Shown piece after piece: positions 1 to 9,054 of a DNA stretch of 64,000 nucleotides (position 1 is its first letter; each line of letters begins with the position of its first letter). The notes under the pieces are model-generated. The model searched no databases and was not told the origin of the DNA. It worked only from the letters and a program-made list of their open reading frames with translations. The position numbers and the translations under genes are program-made. Source of the stretch: M3007 sp031425155 (GTDB lineage: Bacteria > Bacteroidota > Bacteroidia > Chitinophagales > Saprospiraceae); NCBI GenBank assembly GCA_031425155.1, contig JANPIV010000131.1, positions 28,516 through 92,515 of the forward strand, given 5' to 3'.

Positions 1-433
1 AGGCCACATGCTGAGGATGGCAAAACCCCTCGATCAGTTGCGCCTGCATCACCTCAAAACCGTATGCCAGCACCGTCACCAAAGCCTCCTGCATATAGCC
101 TCTCCCTTGAAAATCAGGATGTAACATGTAGCCGATTTCTGCCGTGGATTTCTCTACCGAAATATTCCACAGGCAAATGGTGCCGATAAGTGTGGGGCTG
201 TCTTTCAGTGCAATGGCCCAGAAAACAGATGTGCCGTCCACGATGTTGGCAGCTATCCTTTGCATGACTGGCCGGACATCTTCGAGCGTCCTGGCTGGAA
301 CGATGTCCAGAAACTCCAGCATCCGGGGATCGGAACGTAGCACGAATATCTCCGGCTCATCGCTCGCGACGAGTTGGCGGAGAATGAGGCGGTCCGTGTG
401 GAGGGCGGGAAATGGTGAGAAAGTGGTGATCAC
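1..433 (-). CDS. GNAT family N-acetyltransferase (RimJ/RimL type), 3' end cut by window edge
   Basis: Reading the minus strand from a GTG at 433 gives an open frame to the window edge (about 144 residues). It begins with the N-terminal pattern of RimJ/RimL-like acetyltransferases (LHTDRLILRQL) and later contains the acetyl-CoA loop region (EIGYMLHPDFQGRGYMQEAL, with the Q-G-R-G-Y pyrophosphate-binding turn). The family transfers acetyl groups from acetyl-CoA to protein N-termini or small-molecule amines; the substrate cannot be told here. No ATG occurs in frame near the N-terminus, so the GTG start is the best guess. It lies downstream of the prolyl oligopeptidase gene on the same strand, separated by an inverted repeat. 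Confidence 0.8.
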   Translation of the reverse strand, partial: MITTFSPFPALHTDRLILRQLVASDEPEIFVLRSDPRMLEFLDIVPARTLEDVRPVMQRIAANIVDGTSVFWAIALKDSPTLIGTICLWNISVEKSTAEIGYMLHPDFQGRGYMQEALVTVLAYGFEVMQAQLIEGFCHPQHVA

Positions 434-453
434 CGGATAGATGTATTGAAAAA

Positions 454-533
454 ATTGATGAATGCAGATTGATGAATGTTGATTTTTGATGGATTCGTGA
501 CATCAAAAATCAACATTCAGCAATCTTATATCA
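454..533. repeat. Dispersed inverted repeat, copy 1 (TGATGAATG-type)
   Basis: Arms at 468-491 and 501-524 are complementary over 24 bp with one mismatch. The left arm holds two degenerate units of TTGATGAATG. A second copy with the same order of words lies at 26864-26957. It sits between two minus-strand genes, so it may act as a terminator and also forms the leader of the GNAT gene. Confidence 0.8.
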
Positions 534-545
534 AAAATCAAAGAT

Positions 546-2705
546 TTACCCCTTCCACGGCCCCTCCACCGGCACTTCCATATTCCACAGCATAAACGAC
601 AGAATATCAGCGGCTTCCTCGATCACTTTGGTGGTGGGTTTGCCCGCTCCGTGGCCCGCGCTGGTCTCGATGCGGATCAGCGCAGGCTTGTCACCCTGCT
701 GGTTTTCCTGGAGCGTTGCGGCGAACTTGAACGAATGCGCAGGCACCACACGGTCGTCATGATCGGCGGTGGTAACCATCGTGGCCGGGTAAGCGGTCTT
801 TTTAATATTATGCAGCGGCGAGTATTTGATCAGGCAATCAAATTCCTGCGCATTATCGCTGCGGCCATAGTCCACCGCCCAGGCATAACCGATGGTGAAT
901 TTGTGGTAACGCAGCATATCCAGCACGCCCACTTGGGGGAAACAAACGCCGAACAGATCGGGGCGTTGGGTCATGCAAGCCCCGATCAGCAGGCCGCCGT
1001 TGGAGCCGCCCTGAATGGCCAGCCGTGCCGGAGAGGTGTACTTTTTAGCGATCAAATATTCCGCTGCCGCAATGAAGTCGTCGAACACGTTTTGCTTGTT
1101 GCATTTGGTGCCCGCGAGGTGCCATTTTTCCCCAAACTCGCCGCCGCCCCGAATGTTGGCCACGGCGTAAATGCCATTATTTTCCAGCAAGACCGCCCGC
1201 GAAGCCGAAAAAGCGGGCGTAATGGAAATATTGAAACCACCGTAAGCGTACAGCAGCGTCGGGTTGGTGCCGTCGTAGGCAATGTTTTTCTTGCGGGTAA
1301 TGAACATCGGCACTTTGGTTCCGTCCTTGCTGGTGTACCAAATTTGCTCGGTGGTGTAGGCATCGGGATTGAAATCAATCTTCGGGGCTTTGAAGACTTT
1401 CGTATCCAACGTGTTCATATCCAGCGCGTAAATGGTGGCAGGCCGCAAAAACGAGGTGAACGAAAAGAAGGCCGTCTGCTCCGTTTTCTTGCCACTCACG
1501 CCACCCACGGTCCCGATTTCGGGCAGTTGCACTTCTTTCAGCAATTTGCCTTGCAGATCGAACACGCGCAGCGCACTGGACGCATTGTGCAGGTACGAGC
1601 AGACGATTTTGCCGCCACACAGTGCCGCGCTTTGCAGGACATCGCTGCTGTCTTCCGGGATGATGGTTTGCCAATTGGCTTCCTCCGGGTGTTCGCTATT
1701 GACCAGCAACAGACGCTGATTGGGCGCGTGGCGATTGGTGATGACCAGCAGTTTTTCATCAATATTATCAATCACGCCAAAGTCCTGATCGAAGGTGGTG
1801 ACTACCGGCGTAAATGTGGTCTGTTTTTTACTTAAATCTTTAAAAAACAGCATATTACCACTGGTGCTTTCGCTGCCGGCGACGCAAAGAAAACGCTCGT
1901 CTTCGGTGGTGTAACCGCTAAACATCCGGTCGGCGTGTTGCTTGTCGTCGTACACCAGTTGGTCGGCGGATTGAGGCGTACCGAGTTTATGAAACCACAC
2001 CGCGCCGAATTGATTGGCGGCTTTCAGTTCGTCGCCTTTTTTGGGCGTCGGGTAACGGGTGTAGTGGAAACCATCGCCCAGCCAGCCCAGACTGGTGAAT
2101 TTCGCCCACTCCACCTGATCGGTCAGCATCTGGCCAGTTTGCAGGTCTTTCACCACGATGGTACGCCAGTCGGAGCCGCCCTTGGAAATAGTGTAGGCCA
2201 AGTAGCGGCCATCCTGCGAGAAGTCGTATTCGCCAAGCGAAGTGGTGCCGTCGGTGCTGAACGTGTTGGGATCGAGCACCATGCGGGGCGTAGCGTTCAG
2301 GTCGTCCTGCACGTACATTACGCTTTGGTTTTGCAGGCCGTCATTTTTAAAAAAGTAGTATTTGCCGCCCTCTTTAAACGGCGTACCGTATTTTTCAAAA
2401 TTAAAAATCTGCTCTACACGCTGTTTTATTTTAGCGCGGTACGGAATTTGTCCGAGGTAACCATTGGTGACGATGTTCTGCTTCTCCACCCAGTCTTTGG
2501 TTTCGGCACTTTGGTCGTCTTCCAGCCAGCGGTAGGGGTCATTTATTTTTTGGGTAAAATATTGGTCAGCGACGGTAGTGTCTTTGCGGGAAAAGGGATA
2601 AGTCACGGGGATTTTCTTAAAATTTGAAGTGGTCGTGGAAGAAGGAGCGTTGCCGGTACAGGCACAAAAGGCAATAATCGGGATGATGTAAAGTAGCAGT
2701 TTCAT
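546..2705 (-). CDS. Prolyl oligopeptidase, S9A family, exported (probable lipoprotein)
   Basis: 719 residues, the usual length for prolyl endopeptidases. An N-terminal hydrophobic segment ends in Cys residues (FCAC), suggesting a signal peptide and possible lipidation. Residues about 70-440 form the beta-propeller and 450-719 the alpha/beta hydrolase domain. The catalytic Ser is in GGSNGG (about Ser568), the Asp in ADHDDRVVP (about 650-651) and the His in SAGHGAGK (about His685). The family cleaves short peptides after proline; an envelope role in peptide scavenging is inferred. The ATG at 2705 is preferred over an upstream in-frame TTG. The gene diverges from the coiled-coil/cyclase run. Confidence 0.93.
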   Translation of the reverse strand: MKLLLYIIPIIAFCACTGNAPSSTTTSNFKKIPVTYPFSRKDTTVADQYFTQKINDPYRWLEDDQSAETKDWVEKQNIVTNGYLGQIPYRAKIKQRVEQIFNFEKYGTPFKEGGKYYFFKNDGLQNQSVMYVQDDLNATPRMVLDPNTFSTDGTTSLGEYDFSQDGRYLAYTISKGGSDWRTIVVKDLQTGQMLTDQVEWAKFTSLGWLGDGFHYTRYPTPKKGDELKAANQFGAVWFHKLGTPQSADQLVYDDKQHADRMFSGYTTEDERFLCVAGSESTSGNMLFFKDLSKKQTTFTPVVTTFDQDFGVIDNIDEKLLVITNRHAPNQRLLLVNSEHPEEANWQTIIPEDSSDVLQSAALCGGKIVCSYLHNASSALRVFDLQGKLLKEVQLPEIGTVGGVSGKKTEQTAFFSFTSFLRPATIYALDMNTLDTKVFKAPKIDFNPDAYTTEQIWYTSKDGTKVPMFITRKKNIAYDGTNPTLLYAYGGFNISITPAFSASRAVLLENNGIYAVANIRGGGEFGEKWHLAGTKCNKQNVFDDFIAAAEYLIAKKYTSPARLAIQGGSNGGLLIGACMTQRPDLFGVCFPQVGVLDMLRYHKFTIGYAWAVDYGRSDNAQEFDCLIKYSPLHNIKKTAYPATMVTTADHDDRVVPAHSFKFAATLQENQQGDKPALIRIETSAGHGAGKPTTKVIEEAADILSFMLWNMEVPVEGPWKG

Positions 2706-2770
2706 GAACAAGCGCGTTAATCGAAAAGAAGTAGTGTGGAAAAGTAGCTGGCAAGTGCCCGGCGCAACGT

Positions 2771-2778
2771 TATTTTTG
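2771..2778 (+). promoter_or_regulatory. Bacteroidota -7 box TATTTTTG
   Basis: Exact TAnnTTTG match about 100 bp before the first ATG of the four-gene run; no clear -33 TTG at the right distance. Confidence 0.5.
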
Positions 2779-2870
2779 CAGAGCGAAGGACGGCAAAATT
2801 GAGATTATCCTCTTTTTTGTCGGCTCCTCTTGCAGCAGTTTTTATACCAAATCCTCTTTTTTTCTGGCTT

Positions 2871-4052
2871 ATGCCCATGAACGACCGTTGCCATAACCCA
2901 TCCAACTCATTTCTGTTGACCTGTTTATCTTTTTTTAAATTCCGTATTCCGCTTATTGTCGTTTGTTGCCTGTTGGTCAGTCAATTGACGGCGCAAGTGC
3001 CGGTGCCTGCTTTGCCGCCGCTGGATAGCCTCTCCGAAACGCAGGTGGCCGACCTCGCCCGCGAGTATGTGGGCATAGCGACCACGCAGCGTAGCCTCGC
3101 CGACTTGCAGTGGCACAATGTGCAATCCATGCGGGCCACCGAGGAAAGCGAACTGGCCACCCTGAAAGCCGATACGACTACTGCCAAAGAACTTATCAGC
3201 GCCCAAGAGAAAAGCCTGCGTTCTGCCAAAAACGCCGAGAAAGGTGCCCAAAAAAACGCCAAACAAGCCGAAAAAAACCTGACCCTCGCCGAAAGCACCC
3301 TGGCGATGGATAGCCTGGCGCGTCGCAAGAGCCTGCCCAAAGTGCAGCGTCAGTTGACCGAAATGTACCGGCTGCTGGTCCCGCCACCGCCGGTTCCTGA
3401 GCCGCCGGTAATGACCGCTACACCTGCAATGCCAGACACGACTGTTACGCCGCCCGTCGCGGTCGAAGTGCCGAAAAAAGAGAAAAAACCGGAGCCGCCG
3501 GTCAGGAAATACAAGGCCTACAATCCCCAGACCGATATGATGCTGCATCCACCTGCCCCACCCTGCGCGCTGGCGGTGAATCGGCGCGACGAATTCAGTG
3601 GGGAAATGCAGCGCGAAGCCGCCCGCAGCGAACTGTTTCGTTATACCAATCCGGTGCTGAAAACCTATTTGCAGGGCAAAGTCAATATCCTCTGTGAAGC
3701 CGCCTTGTCCATGATTGGTCAGAATGCTACGCTGTGGCTGACCTTCACTATTCGCGATCCCAACGTGCGGAAAGCCTTCGGTAATCTGCCCAAAAATAGT
3801 GTGGCCACGCTTCGCACGCTGGATGGGGTTTTGTTTACGGTGAATAACCAGCAATTAAGCGAAGGCCTACCCGACGAAACGGGCCAGGTCTTCACCTTCC
3901 GCGGGCAGTATCCCCTCGACCGGACGATGGTGAAAAAACTGCGCACGACAGGTCTGGATAAGCTGCGTATTGCCTGGTCCACCGGCTATGAAGACTATGA
4001 GGTGCAAAACGTGGATCTGTTGATGCAACAGGCGCAATGTTTGGAACAGTAG
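2871..4052 (+). CDS. Secreted coiled-coil, proline-rich protein of unknown function
   Basis: About 393 residues from the ATG at 2871 (a second ATG at 2877 is equally possible; an in-frame TTG at 2799 lies very close to the predicted transcript start). A hydrophobic stretch ending in SQLTAQ looks like a signal peptide after a long polar N-region. Residues about 60-160 are rich in Ala, Lys, Glu and Gln and should form a coiled coil. A Pro/Val-rich linker (PPPPVPEPP, KKEKKPEPP) follows, then a globular C-terminal domain of roughly 150 residues. I do not recognise the family. The next gene, a membrane adenylate cyclase with its own periplasmic coiled coil, starts 31 bp downstream, so this may be its partner or ligand sensor (inference). 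Confidence 0.75.
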   Translation: MPMNDRCHNPSNSFLLTCLSFFKFRIPLIVVCCLLVSQLTAQVPVPALPPLDSLSETQVADLAREYVGIATTQRSLADLQWHNVQSMRATEESELATLKADTTTAKELISAQEKSLRSAKNAEKGAQKNAKQAEKNLTLAESTLAMDSLARRKSLPKVQRQLTEMYRLLVPPPPVPEPPVMTATPAMPDTTVTPPVAVEVPKKEKKPEPPVRKYKAYNPQTDMMLHPPAPPCALAVNRRDEFSGEMQREAARSELFRYTNPVLKTYLQGKVNILCEAALSMIGQNATLWLTFTIRDPNVRKAFGNLPKNSVATLRTLDGVLFTVNNQQLSEGLPDETGQVFTFRGQYPLDRTMVKKLRTTGLDKLRIAWSTGYEDYEVQNVDLLMQQAQCLEQ

Positions 4053-4083
4053 TTTTTAATAATCAATAACTCGTACGACTATC

Positions 4084-5628
4084 ATGAATTGGAAAATAAA
4101 AACAATTTTATTATTGTTAGCAGTAGCCTGGACGACAGGACTGGCCGCACAAAATGAAGGCATCCGGGTGCTGGAAGAGCGGCTGGTGGCGGCTTCCGGT
4201 GCAGCGCGGGCAGGACTGCTGATCGCCCTTTCGGAAGCCAATTATCAGGCTGGTCAATGGGACAAAGCTGCTGACTGGGCATCGGAAGGAGAAGAACTTT
4301 GCAAGAAAATAAAACAGCCTGCTCTGCGCGCGGTGGCCCTGAATCGTCAGGGCAAAGCCATGCTGGCCGCGGGCAAGCGCAAAGCCGCCGGCAAATTCGA
4401 GCAGAGCCTCGAAGTGCTGCGCGATGGCGGTTTGTACGACAAGACGCTGGCCCTCGATAACCTCAACAATTTGTACCGCATCGCCGAATCGGCTGGCCGC
4501 GATAAGGAACAGCTGCGCATCGAAGGCGAGATCGCCCGCTTGCAGGGCAAGGTCGCCGTTACCGTTCCGCTGCCGCCCGATCCGCCGGTCACCCGACGCG
4601 ATATTCGGGCCTTGCAAACCGAGATCATGTCGGCCAATGCTGCCATGCAGGAAAAGCAGTTGGCTTTATTGGAACAAAGTAAGGAATTGCAGGCCCAACT
4701 GGCCCAAAAGGAGGCGGCGATCAGTCAAATGACCGATTCGCAGATGAAATCGGCCATGTTGCTCATGCAGCAACGCGCCCTGCTCGACTCCATGGGTTAT
4801 CGCTCCAACCTCGATTCGCTTTCCCTGCTCAATTCCAGCCTGGCCCTGCGCGACGCCCAAAGTCAACGCCGCTTCTATTGGGGAGCCATCGTGGCCTTGC
4901 TGCTGCTGGCTGCCGGGTCGCTGTATTTCTTCATGCGCGCCAAGCAAAATGGCCGTATCATGCAGGAAAAAAACAAGATCATCCGCGAAGAGCAGCAGCG
5001 TTCCGAAAGCCTTCTGCTCAATATTCTGCCCGCGCTGGTGGCCGAAGAACTGAAGCAGCAGGGTCGCACCCACGCCCGCCTCTTCGACGATGTGAGCGTG
5101 TTATTCGCTGATTTTGTGGGATTTAGCCGCATTGCCGAAATGCTCAGTCCGCAACAATTGGTCAGCGAACTGGACACCTGTTTCAAATCTTTCGATCAGA
5201 TCATCGCCAAATACAACCTGGAAAAAATCAAGACCATCGGCGACGCGTACATGTGCGCGGGTGGCCTGCCCAATGGTGGCGGCGCGCAACTGCGCGATAT
5301 GGTGAACGCGGCCCGCGATATGCAGAGCTGGCTCCATGTCTGGAATACCAGTCGCGATGAGCAGGGTTTGCCGCGTTTCGATGCCCGGATCGGCATTCAC
5401 AGTGGCCCGGTGGTAGCCGGTGTGGTGGGTTCCAAGAAATTCGCTTTCGATATTTGGGGCGATACGGTGAACATCGCTGCGCGTATCGAACAGGCCGGGG
5501 AAGGCGGCAAAATCAATATTTCCGGCGCGGCTTACCAGGTCATCAAGTCACAGTTCAACTGCGAATACCGGGGCAAGATCGCCGCCAAGAACAAGGGCGA
5601 GATTGACATGTATTATGTTCTAAATTAG
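4084..5628 (+). CDS. Membrane-bound class III adenylate cyclase with periplasmic helical sensor region
   Basis: 514 residues. A signal peptide (ending GLAAQ) is followed by a TPR-like helical repeat region (about 30-150), a coiled coil (about 175-260), one transmembrane segment (about 265-287) and a class III cyclase domain (about 318-513). Metal-binding Asp residues are in FADFVGFS and TIGDAYM. The base-specifying Lys (LEKIKTIGD) and Asp (FDIWGD) fit ATP rather than GTP. The transition-state Asn and Arg are in DTVNIAARIE. It should make cAMP in the cytoplasm in response to an envelope signal; the signal is unknown. It shares a strand and short spacing with the secreted coiled-coil gene upstream and the sugar dehydratase downstream. 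Confidence 0.93.
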   Translation: MNWKIKTILLLLAVAWTTGLAAQNEGIRVLEERLVAASGAARAGLLIALSEANYQAGQWDKAADWASEGEELCKKIKQPALRAVALNRQGKAMLAAGKRKAAGKFEQSLEVLRDGGLYDKTLALDNLNNLYRIAESAGRDKEQLRIEGEIARLQGKVAVTVPLPPDPPVTRRDIRALQTEIMSANAAMQEKQLALLEQSKELQAQLAQKEAAISQMTDSQMKSAMLLMQQRALLDSMGYRSNLDSLSLLNSSLALRDAQSQRRFYWGAIVALLLLAAGSLYFFMRAKQNGRIMQEKNKIIREEQQRSESLLLNILPALVAEELKQQGRTHARLFDDVSVLFADFVGFSRIAEMLSPQQLVSELDTCFKSFDQIIAKYNLEKIKTIGDAYMCAGGLPNGGGAQLRDMVNAARDMQSWLHVWNTSRDEQGLPRFDARIGIHSGPVVAGVVGSKKFAFDIWGDTVNIAARIEQAGEGGKINISGAAYQVIKSQFNCEYRGKIAAKNKGEIDMYYVLN

Positions 5629-5639
5629 TTTACCGTTTC

Positions 5640-6695
5640 ATGCAAAAGACAATTCTCATTACCGGCGGAGCCGGATTCATTGGTTCGCACCTGGTGCGTT
5701 TATTAGTGCGGAAATACCCGCATTATCGCATTGTTAATCTGGATGCGCTGACCTACGCAGGCAACCTCGAGAACCTCCGCGATGTAGAACAGGCCCCCAA
5801 CTATATTTTCGAGCGGGGCGATATTAATCAGCCTGATTATTTGCAGGACCTGTTTGCCAGATACGACTTTGACGGTGTGATTCATCTGGCGGCAGAAAGT
5901 CATGTGGACCGTTCTATTGCTAATCCCCTGGCTTTTGTGGAGACCAACGTGCTGGGGACCGTTACGCTGCTGAATACCGCCAAAAATGCCTGGCAGGATC
6001 GTATGGAAGGCAAGCGATTTTATCACGTCAGCACCGACGAGGTCTATGGTTCGCTGGGGGAAGAAGGTTTCTTTACCGAACAAACAGCCTACGATCCGCG
6101 CTCGCCGTATTCGGCTTCTAAAGCAGCGAGCGACCATTTTGTACGCGCTTACTGGCATACCTATCATTTGCCGGTGGTGTTATCTAATTGCAGCAATAAT
6201 TATGGTTCCTTCCAATTCCCGGAAAAACTAATTCCGCTGGTCATCAATAACATCCGGCAAGGCAAACCACTGCCCATCTATGGCGACGGGAAATACACGC
6301 GCGATTGGCTGTGGGTAGAAGATCACGCCGCCGCCATTGATGTAATTTTCCATACCGGCGTCTCCGGCGAAACGTACAATATCGGCGGCAACAACGAATG
6401 GAAAAACATAGATTTAGTAGAAAAACTATGCGATATTCTGGACGAATTATTAAATCGTCCGGTAGGTACTGCCCGCCAGCTGATTACCTTTGTGAAAGAC
6501 CGGCCCGGCCACGACCGCCGCTACGCCATAGATGCTTCCAAACTAAAACGGGAACTGGGCTGGGAGCCTTCTATTCGTTTCGAGGAGGGTTTCCGGCAGA
6601 CGGCGCAGTGGTATTTGGAACACACGGAATGGCTGCATCATGTGCTGTCGGGAGAATATCAGCGGTTTTATGAGGAGCAGTATGTGACGCGGTAA
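5640..6695 (+). CDS. rfbB: dTDP-glucose 4,6-dehydratase
   Basis: 351 residues, full family length. It has the N-terminal NAD-binding glycine motif GGAGFIGSHL, the STDEVYGSLG active-site segment and the catalytic YSASK (Tyr-x3-Lys). The C-terminal part has the VKDRPGHDRRYAID segment typical of RmlB. The enzyme converts dTDP-glucose to dTDP-4-keto-6-deoxyglucose for rhamnose and other deoxysugars. The usual partners rfbA, rfbC and rfbD are not in the window. It starts only 11 bp after the cyclase stop codon, so co-transcription is likely although the functions are not obviously linked. Confidence 0.95.
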   Translation: MQKTILITGGAGFIGSHLVRLLVRKYPHYRIVNLDALTYAGNLENLRDVEQAPNYIFERGDINQPDYLQDLFARYDFDGVIHLAAESHVDRSIANPLAFVETNVLGTVTLLNTAKNAWQDRMEGKRFYHVSTDEVYGSLGEEGFFTEQTAYDPRSPYSASKAASDHFVRAYWHTYHLPVVLSNCSNNYGSFQFPEKLIPLVINNIRQGKPLPIYGDGKYTRDWLWVEDHAAAIDVIFHTGVSGETYNIGGNNEWKNIDLVEKLCDILDELLNRPVGTARQLITFVKDRPGHDRRYAIDASKLKRELGWEPSIRFEEGFRQTAQWYLEHTEWLHHVLSGEYQRFYEEQYVTR

Positions 6696-6725
6696 ATTGG
6701 TCAAACTCTTTTTTAAACAATTAAC

Positions 6726-6956
6726 ATGGAAAATATTAAACTTACCATTCTGAAAAACGGCCCTATCCGGGTGGAAGGCGACTTTGACATCAAAGACCCC
6801 GCCGGAAACAATTATGGCCTGATGGGCCGTACGGTCATTTCGCTATGCCGCTGCGGATTGTCGGCCAACAAGCCTTTTTGCGACGGCTCACACAACCACC
6901 ATGGCTTCCACGATGAGCCGACGGCTTTTGATTTGCCGCCCAAAAAGGTGGTGTAA
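6726..6956 (+). CDS. CDGSH iron-sulfur domain protein
   Basis: 76 residues. It contains the complete CDGSH signature C-x-C-x2-(S/T)-x3-P-x-C-D-G-S-H (CRCGLSANKPFCDGSH), whose three Cys and one His ligate a redox-active, pH-labile 2Fe-2S cluster in mitoNEET-type proteins. No signal peptide or membrane anchor is seen, so it should be cytoplasmic. It is the last gene of the run that starts at 2871, 30 bp after rfbB, and is followed by a strong inverted repeat that could end the transcript. Confidence 0.92.
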   Translation: MENIKLTILKNGPIRVEGDFDIKDPAGNNYGLMGRTVISLCRCGLSANKPFCDGSHNHHGFHDEPTAFDLPPKKVV

Positions 6957-6994
6957 TGTTTTAACACAAAAGGGGCTTAACAAAAAAGAGATTT

Positions 6995-7065
6995 AACACA
7001 AAAGACACAAAAGACACAAAAGAGGACATAATTCTACTTTTGTGTTCTTTTGTGCCTTTTGTGTT
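6995..7065. repeat. Inverted repeat made of ACACAAAAG units; bidirectional terminator candidate
   Basis: The left arm (6995-7022) holds tandem ACACAAAAG units and the right arm (7037-7065) their reverse complement with small changes. It lies between convergent genes ending at 6956 and 7123. Confidence 0.7.
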
Positions 7066-7122
7066 TCAAAACCTTTTTCCCCTATACAACCTTTGTGTTT
7101 CAAAAAAACTATTTTTTCAAAT

Positions 7123-7632
7123 CTATTCCTTCCCTCCATATACCTTCTTGCCCTTGCGCAGCCACACGCCCCAAGTCCGGCTAAAGGCATGGACCCGCTC
7201 GGTGGGGCCTTCGGCATTCACGACCGGATGGCCCTGATTGACCCACTCAAAAATGCCGCCATATAGGTTGGAGACGTTGGTAAAACCCGCCGTGCGCAGT
7301 TGTTCGGTTATTTTTTCGCTGCGGTAGCCTACTGAACAATACACCACTACGGGCGCATCTTTGGCCAGGGTGGCAGGCAATGCTGCTATCGTAAAATGAT
7401 CGTACCCCACCGGGATGGCCCCTTCCAGATGGCTCACCGCGTATTCCTGCGGCTCGCGGGCATCCAAGAAGACGAGATGGGCATGGTCGCGGGCGGCCTC
7501 CTGCACCTGCATTTCCGGCACAGTGTGCTGAAGCAGGCCTTTCAGCATCAGGCGATAAGGCCCACTTTTTACCTGCGCAAAAGTGGTCATCGCCAAAAGA
7601 AGCAAACCGGAAGCAAACAGCATTTTTTTCAT
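7123..7632 (-). CDS. Exported single-domain rhodanese-like protein
   Basis: 169 residues from the ATG at 7632, chosen because MKKMLFASGLLLLAMTTFAQ is a clear signal peptide. Residues about 40-145 form one rhodanese domain, with the start motif FLDAREPQEYAVSHLEGA and active-site loop CSVGYRSE (Cys-x2-Gly-x-Arg), so it keeps the catalytic cysteine. Family members carry sulfane sulfur or act in thiol redox chemistry; the periplasmic substrate is unknown. The C-terminal tail (about 25 residues, basic) is not part of the domain. Confidence 0.9.
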   Translation of the reverse strand: MKKMLFASGLLLLAMTTFAQVKSGPYRLMLKGLLQHTVPEMQVQEAARDHAHLVFLDAREPQEYAVSHLEGAIPVGYDHFTIAALPATLAKDAPVVVYCSVGYRSEKITEQLRTAGFTNVSNLYGGIFEWVNQGHPVVNAEGPTERVHAFSRTWGVWLRKGKKVYGGKE

Positions 7633-7892
7633 CTTGAAGAAGGGTGAAGCAATGACTGAACAAATTTTGTGTCGTGTCGGTTGCCATCTGCTTAAAAGCC
7701 CCCTCCGACTCCTCCGTAAAGGGGGAGAGTGCATTGAGCGGAGCTTGGAGATTTATGCTTTTTTACTTGCCTTTTTGCCATTTGCTCATTTGCCCTTTCC
7801 CTCTTGCCTTTTCCCTAAAATGAAGTACCCGGCTACTCCGCAGGGAGCACCGGGCACTTAGATTTTAAGGAAACCAAGACGAGGGCCGATTG
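7633..7892. other. Intergenic region with TTGCC-type low-complexity stretch
   Basis: No gene is visible. Positions 7755-7815 are a run of degenerate words (TTGCCTTTTTGCCATTTGC and similar). Related words recur at about 12908-12950 and 57180-57371. Confidence 0.5.
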
Positions 7893-7932
7893 AAAAAAAA
7901 ATTCCTACTGCCAAAAGGGACAGCAGTAGGAA
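7893..7932 (-). terminator. Rho-independent terminator of prs
   Basis: On the minus strand a 10-bp perfect stem (arms 7902-7911 and 7923-7932) is followed by a run of nine T. It lies about 110 bp beyond the prs stop codon. Confidence 0.8.
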
Positions 7933-8040
7933 CATCAAAACATACTATGAGAAAACTTGTCTGCAAGATAAATGCACGTTGCGCGAAAGGAAAACATCTT
8001 TTTAGAAAGCGGTCGTTTTTTCGAGATAACGGTTTTTAAA

Positions 8041-8976
8041 TCAAAGTTGTCCCATAAATAGAGCGGCAATGGACTTATGTTCCACCGTATTACGGATGGC
8101 CCGCGAGAAAAGTTTGGCGGTCGAAAGCACCTTGATTTTGGGCGATTCCTGACGCAGCGGAATGGTATCACAGACGATCAATTCGGTGAGCCGGGAGTTT
8201 TCGATGTTTTCATAAGCCTTGCCCGACAGCACCGGGTGGGTACAAATAGCCCGTACCGATTTAGCTCCTTTCTCAATAATGGCATCGGCTGCTTTGCAAA
8301 GCGTACCAGCCGTATCCACCAGGTCGTCCACCAGTACCACATCGGCTCCTTTCACATCGCCGATCACCGTCATGGAAGCCACCTCGTTGGCCTTGGTGCG
8401 GTATTTATCGCAGATCACCAGTTCGCGTTTGAAGCGCATGGAGTAGGTGCGGGCCCGTTTCACGCCGCCTACATCGGGGCTGGCAAAAATAGTATTCGAC
8501 ATATCCTGGCTTTCCAGGTAGGGCATGTAGATGGCTTCCGAACGCAGGTGATCCACCGGAATATCGAAAAATCCCTGCACCTGATCGGCGTGGAGGTCCA
8601 TCGTCATAATGCGGTTGGCCCCGGCGGCAGTAAGCAGATTGGCGACGAGTTTGGCACTGATGGGCACGCGGGGTTTGTCCTTCCGATCCTGACGGGCATA
8701 GCCGAAGTAGGGAATGACGGCGGTGATGTAACCCGCCGAGGCACGTTTGGCCGTATCAATCCAGAGCAACAGTTCGACGAGATTATCGTGCGGCTGGCAA
8801 GTGCTTTGGATAAAAAAGGAAAAGGAACCGCGTACGCTTTCGTTCAGGATGGTTTGCATTTCGCCATCGCTGAACCGGGCCAGCGTAGTGTCGCCCAGAT
8901 GAGCATCAAAATGGAAAGCAATGTCGCTGCCCAATTGTTGGGAAGCCGTGCAGGCAAAGAGTTTTACTTCGGGCAT
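8041..8976 (-). CDS. prs: Ribose-phosphate pyrophosphokinase (PRPP synthetase)
   Basis: 311 residues from the ATG at 8976; upstream in-frame codons up to 9027 start with TTG and are not needed for the family. It has FSDGE near residue 35, the flexible-loop region FGYARQDRKDKPR, the MTMDLHADQVQGFFDIPVDHL segment and the PRPP-binding VVLVDDLVDTAGTL motif. The enzyme makes PRPP from ribose 5-phosphate and ATP for nucleotide, histidine and tryptophan synthesis. It is a single-gene unit with its own promoter (9047-9054) and terminator (7893-7932). Confidence 0.96.
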   Translation of the reverse strand: MPEVKLFACTASQQLGSDIAFHFDAHLGDTTLARFSDGEMQTILNESVRGSFSFFIQSTCQPHDNLVELLLWIDTAKRASAGYITAVIPYFGYARQDRKDKPRVPISAKLVANLLTAAGANRIMTMDLHADQVQGFFDIPVDHLRSEAIYMPYLESQDMSNTIFASPDVGGVKRARTYSMRFKRELVICDKYRTKANEVASMTVIGDVKGADVVLVDDLVDTAGTLCKAADAIIEKGAKSVRAICTHPVLSGKAYENIENSRLTELIVCDTIPLRQESPKIKVLSTAKLFSRAIRNTVEHKSIAALFMGQL

Positions 8977-9046
8977 GGTTGGGCCGGAATCGGATGCTAT
9001 GGGTGGAGGAGAAACTGGTGATATCAAGAAGCAGTGAAATTTCGCG

Positions 9047-9054
9047 CAAAAGTA
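9047..9054 (-). promoter_or_regulatory. -7 box TACTTTTG for prs
   Basis: Exact TAnnTTTG on the minus strand about 70 bp before the prs ATG; no confident -33 element. Confidence 0.5.

Noticed and set aside
651..1835. 394-codon open frame on the plus strand inside the prolyl oligopeptidase gene
   Set aside because: The minus strand encodes a full S9 peptidase with its catalytic triad; the plus frame has no recognisable motif and reflects codon bias.
2799..2870. TTG start 24 codons upstream in the coiled-coil gene
   Set aside because: It lies only about 14 bp after the expected transcript start, and the ATG at 2871 or 2877 still includes the signal peptide.
5319..5400. Possible extra start or reverse frame within the cyclase gene
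   Set aside because: The forward cyclase motifs are continuous across this part, so reverse frames are shadows.
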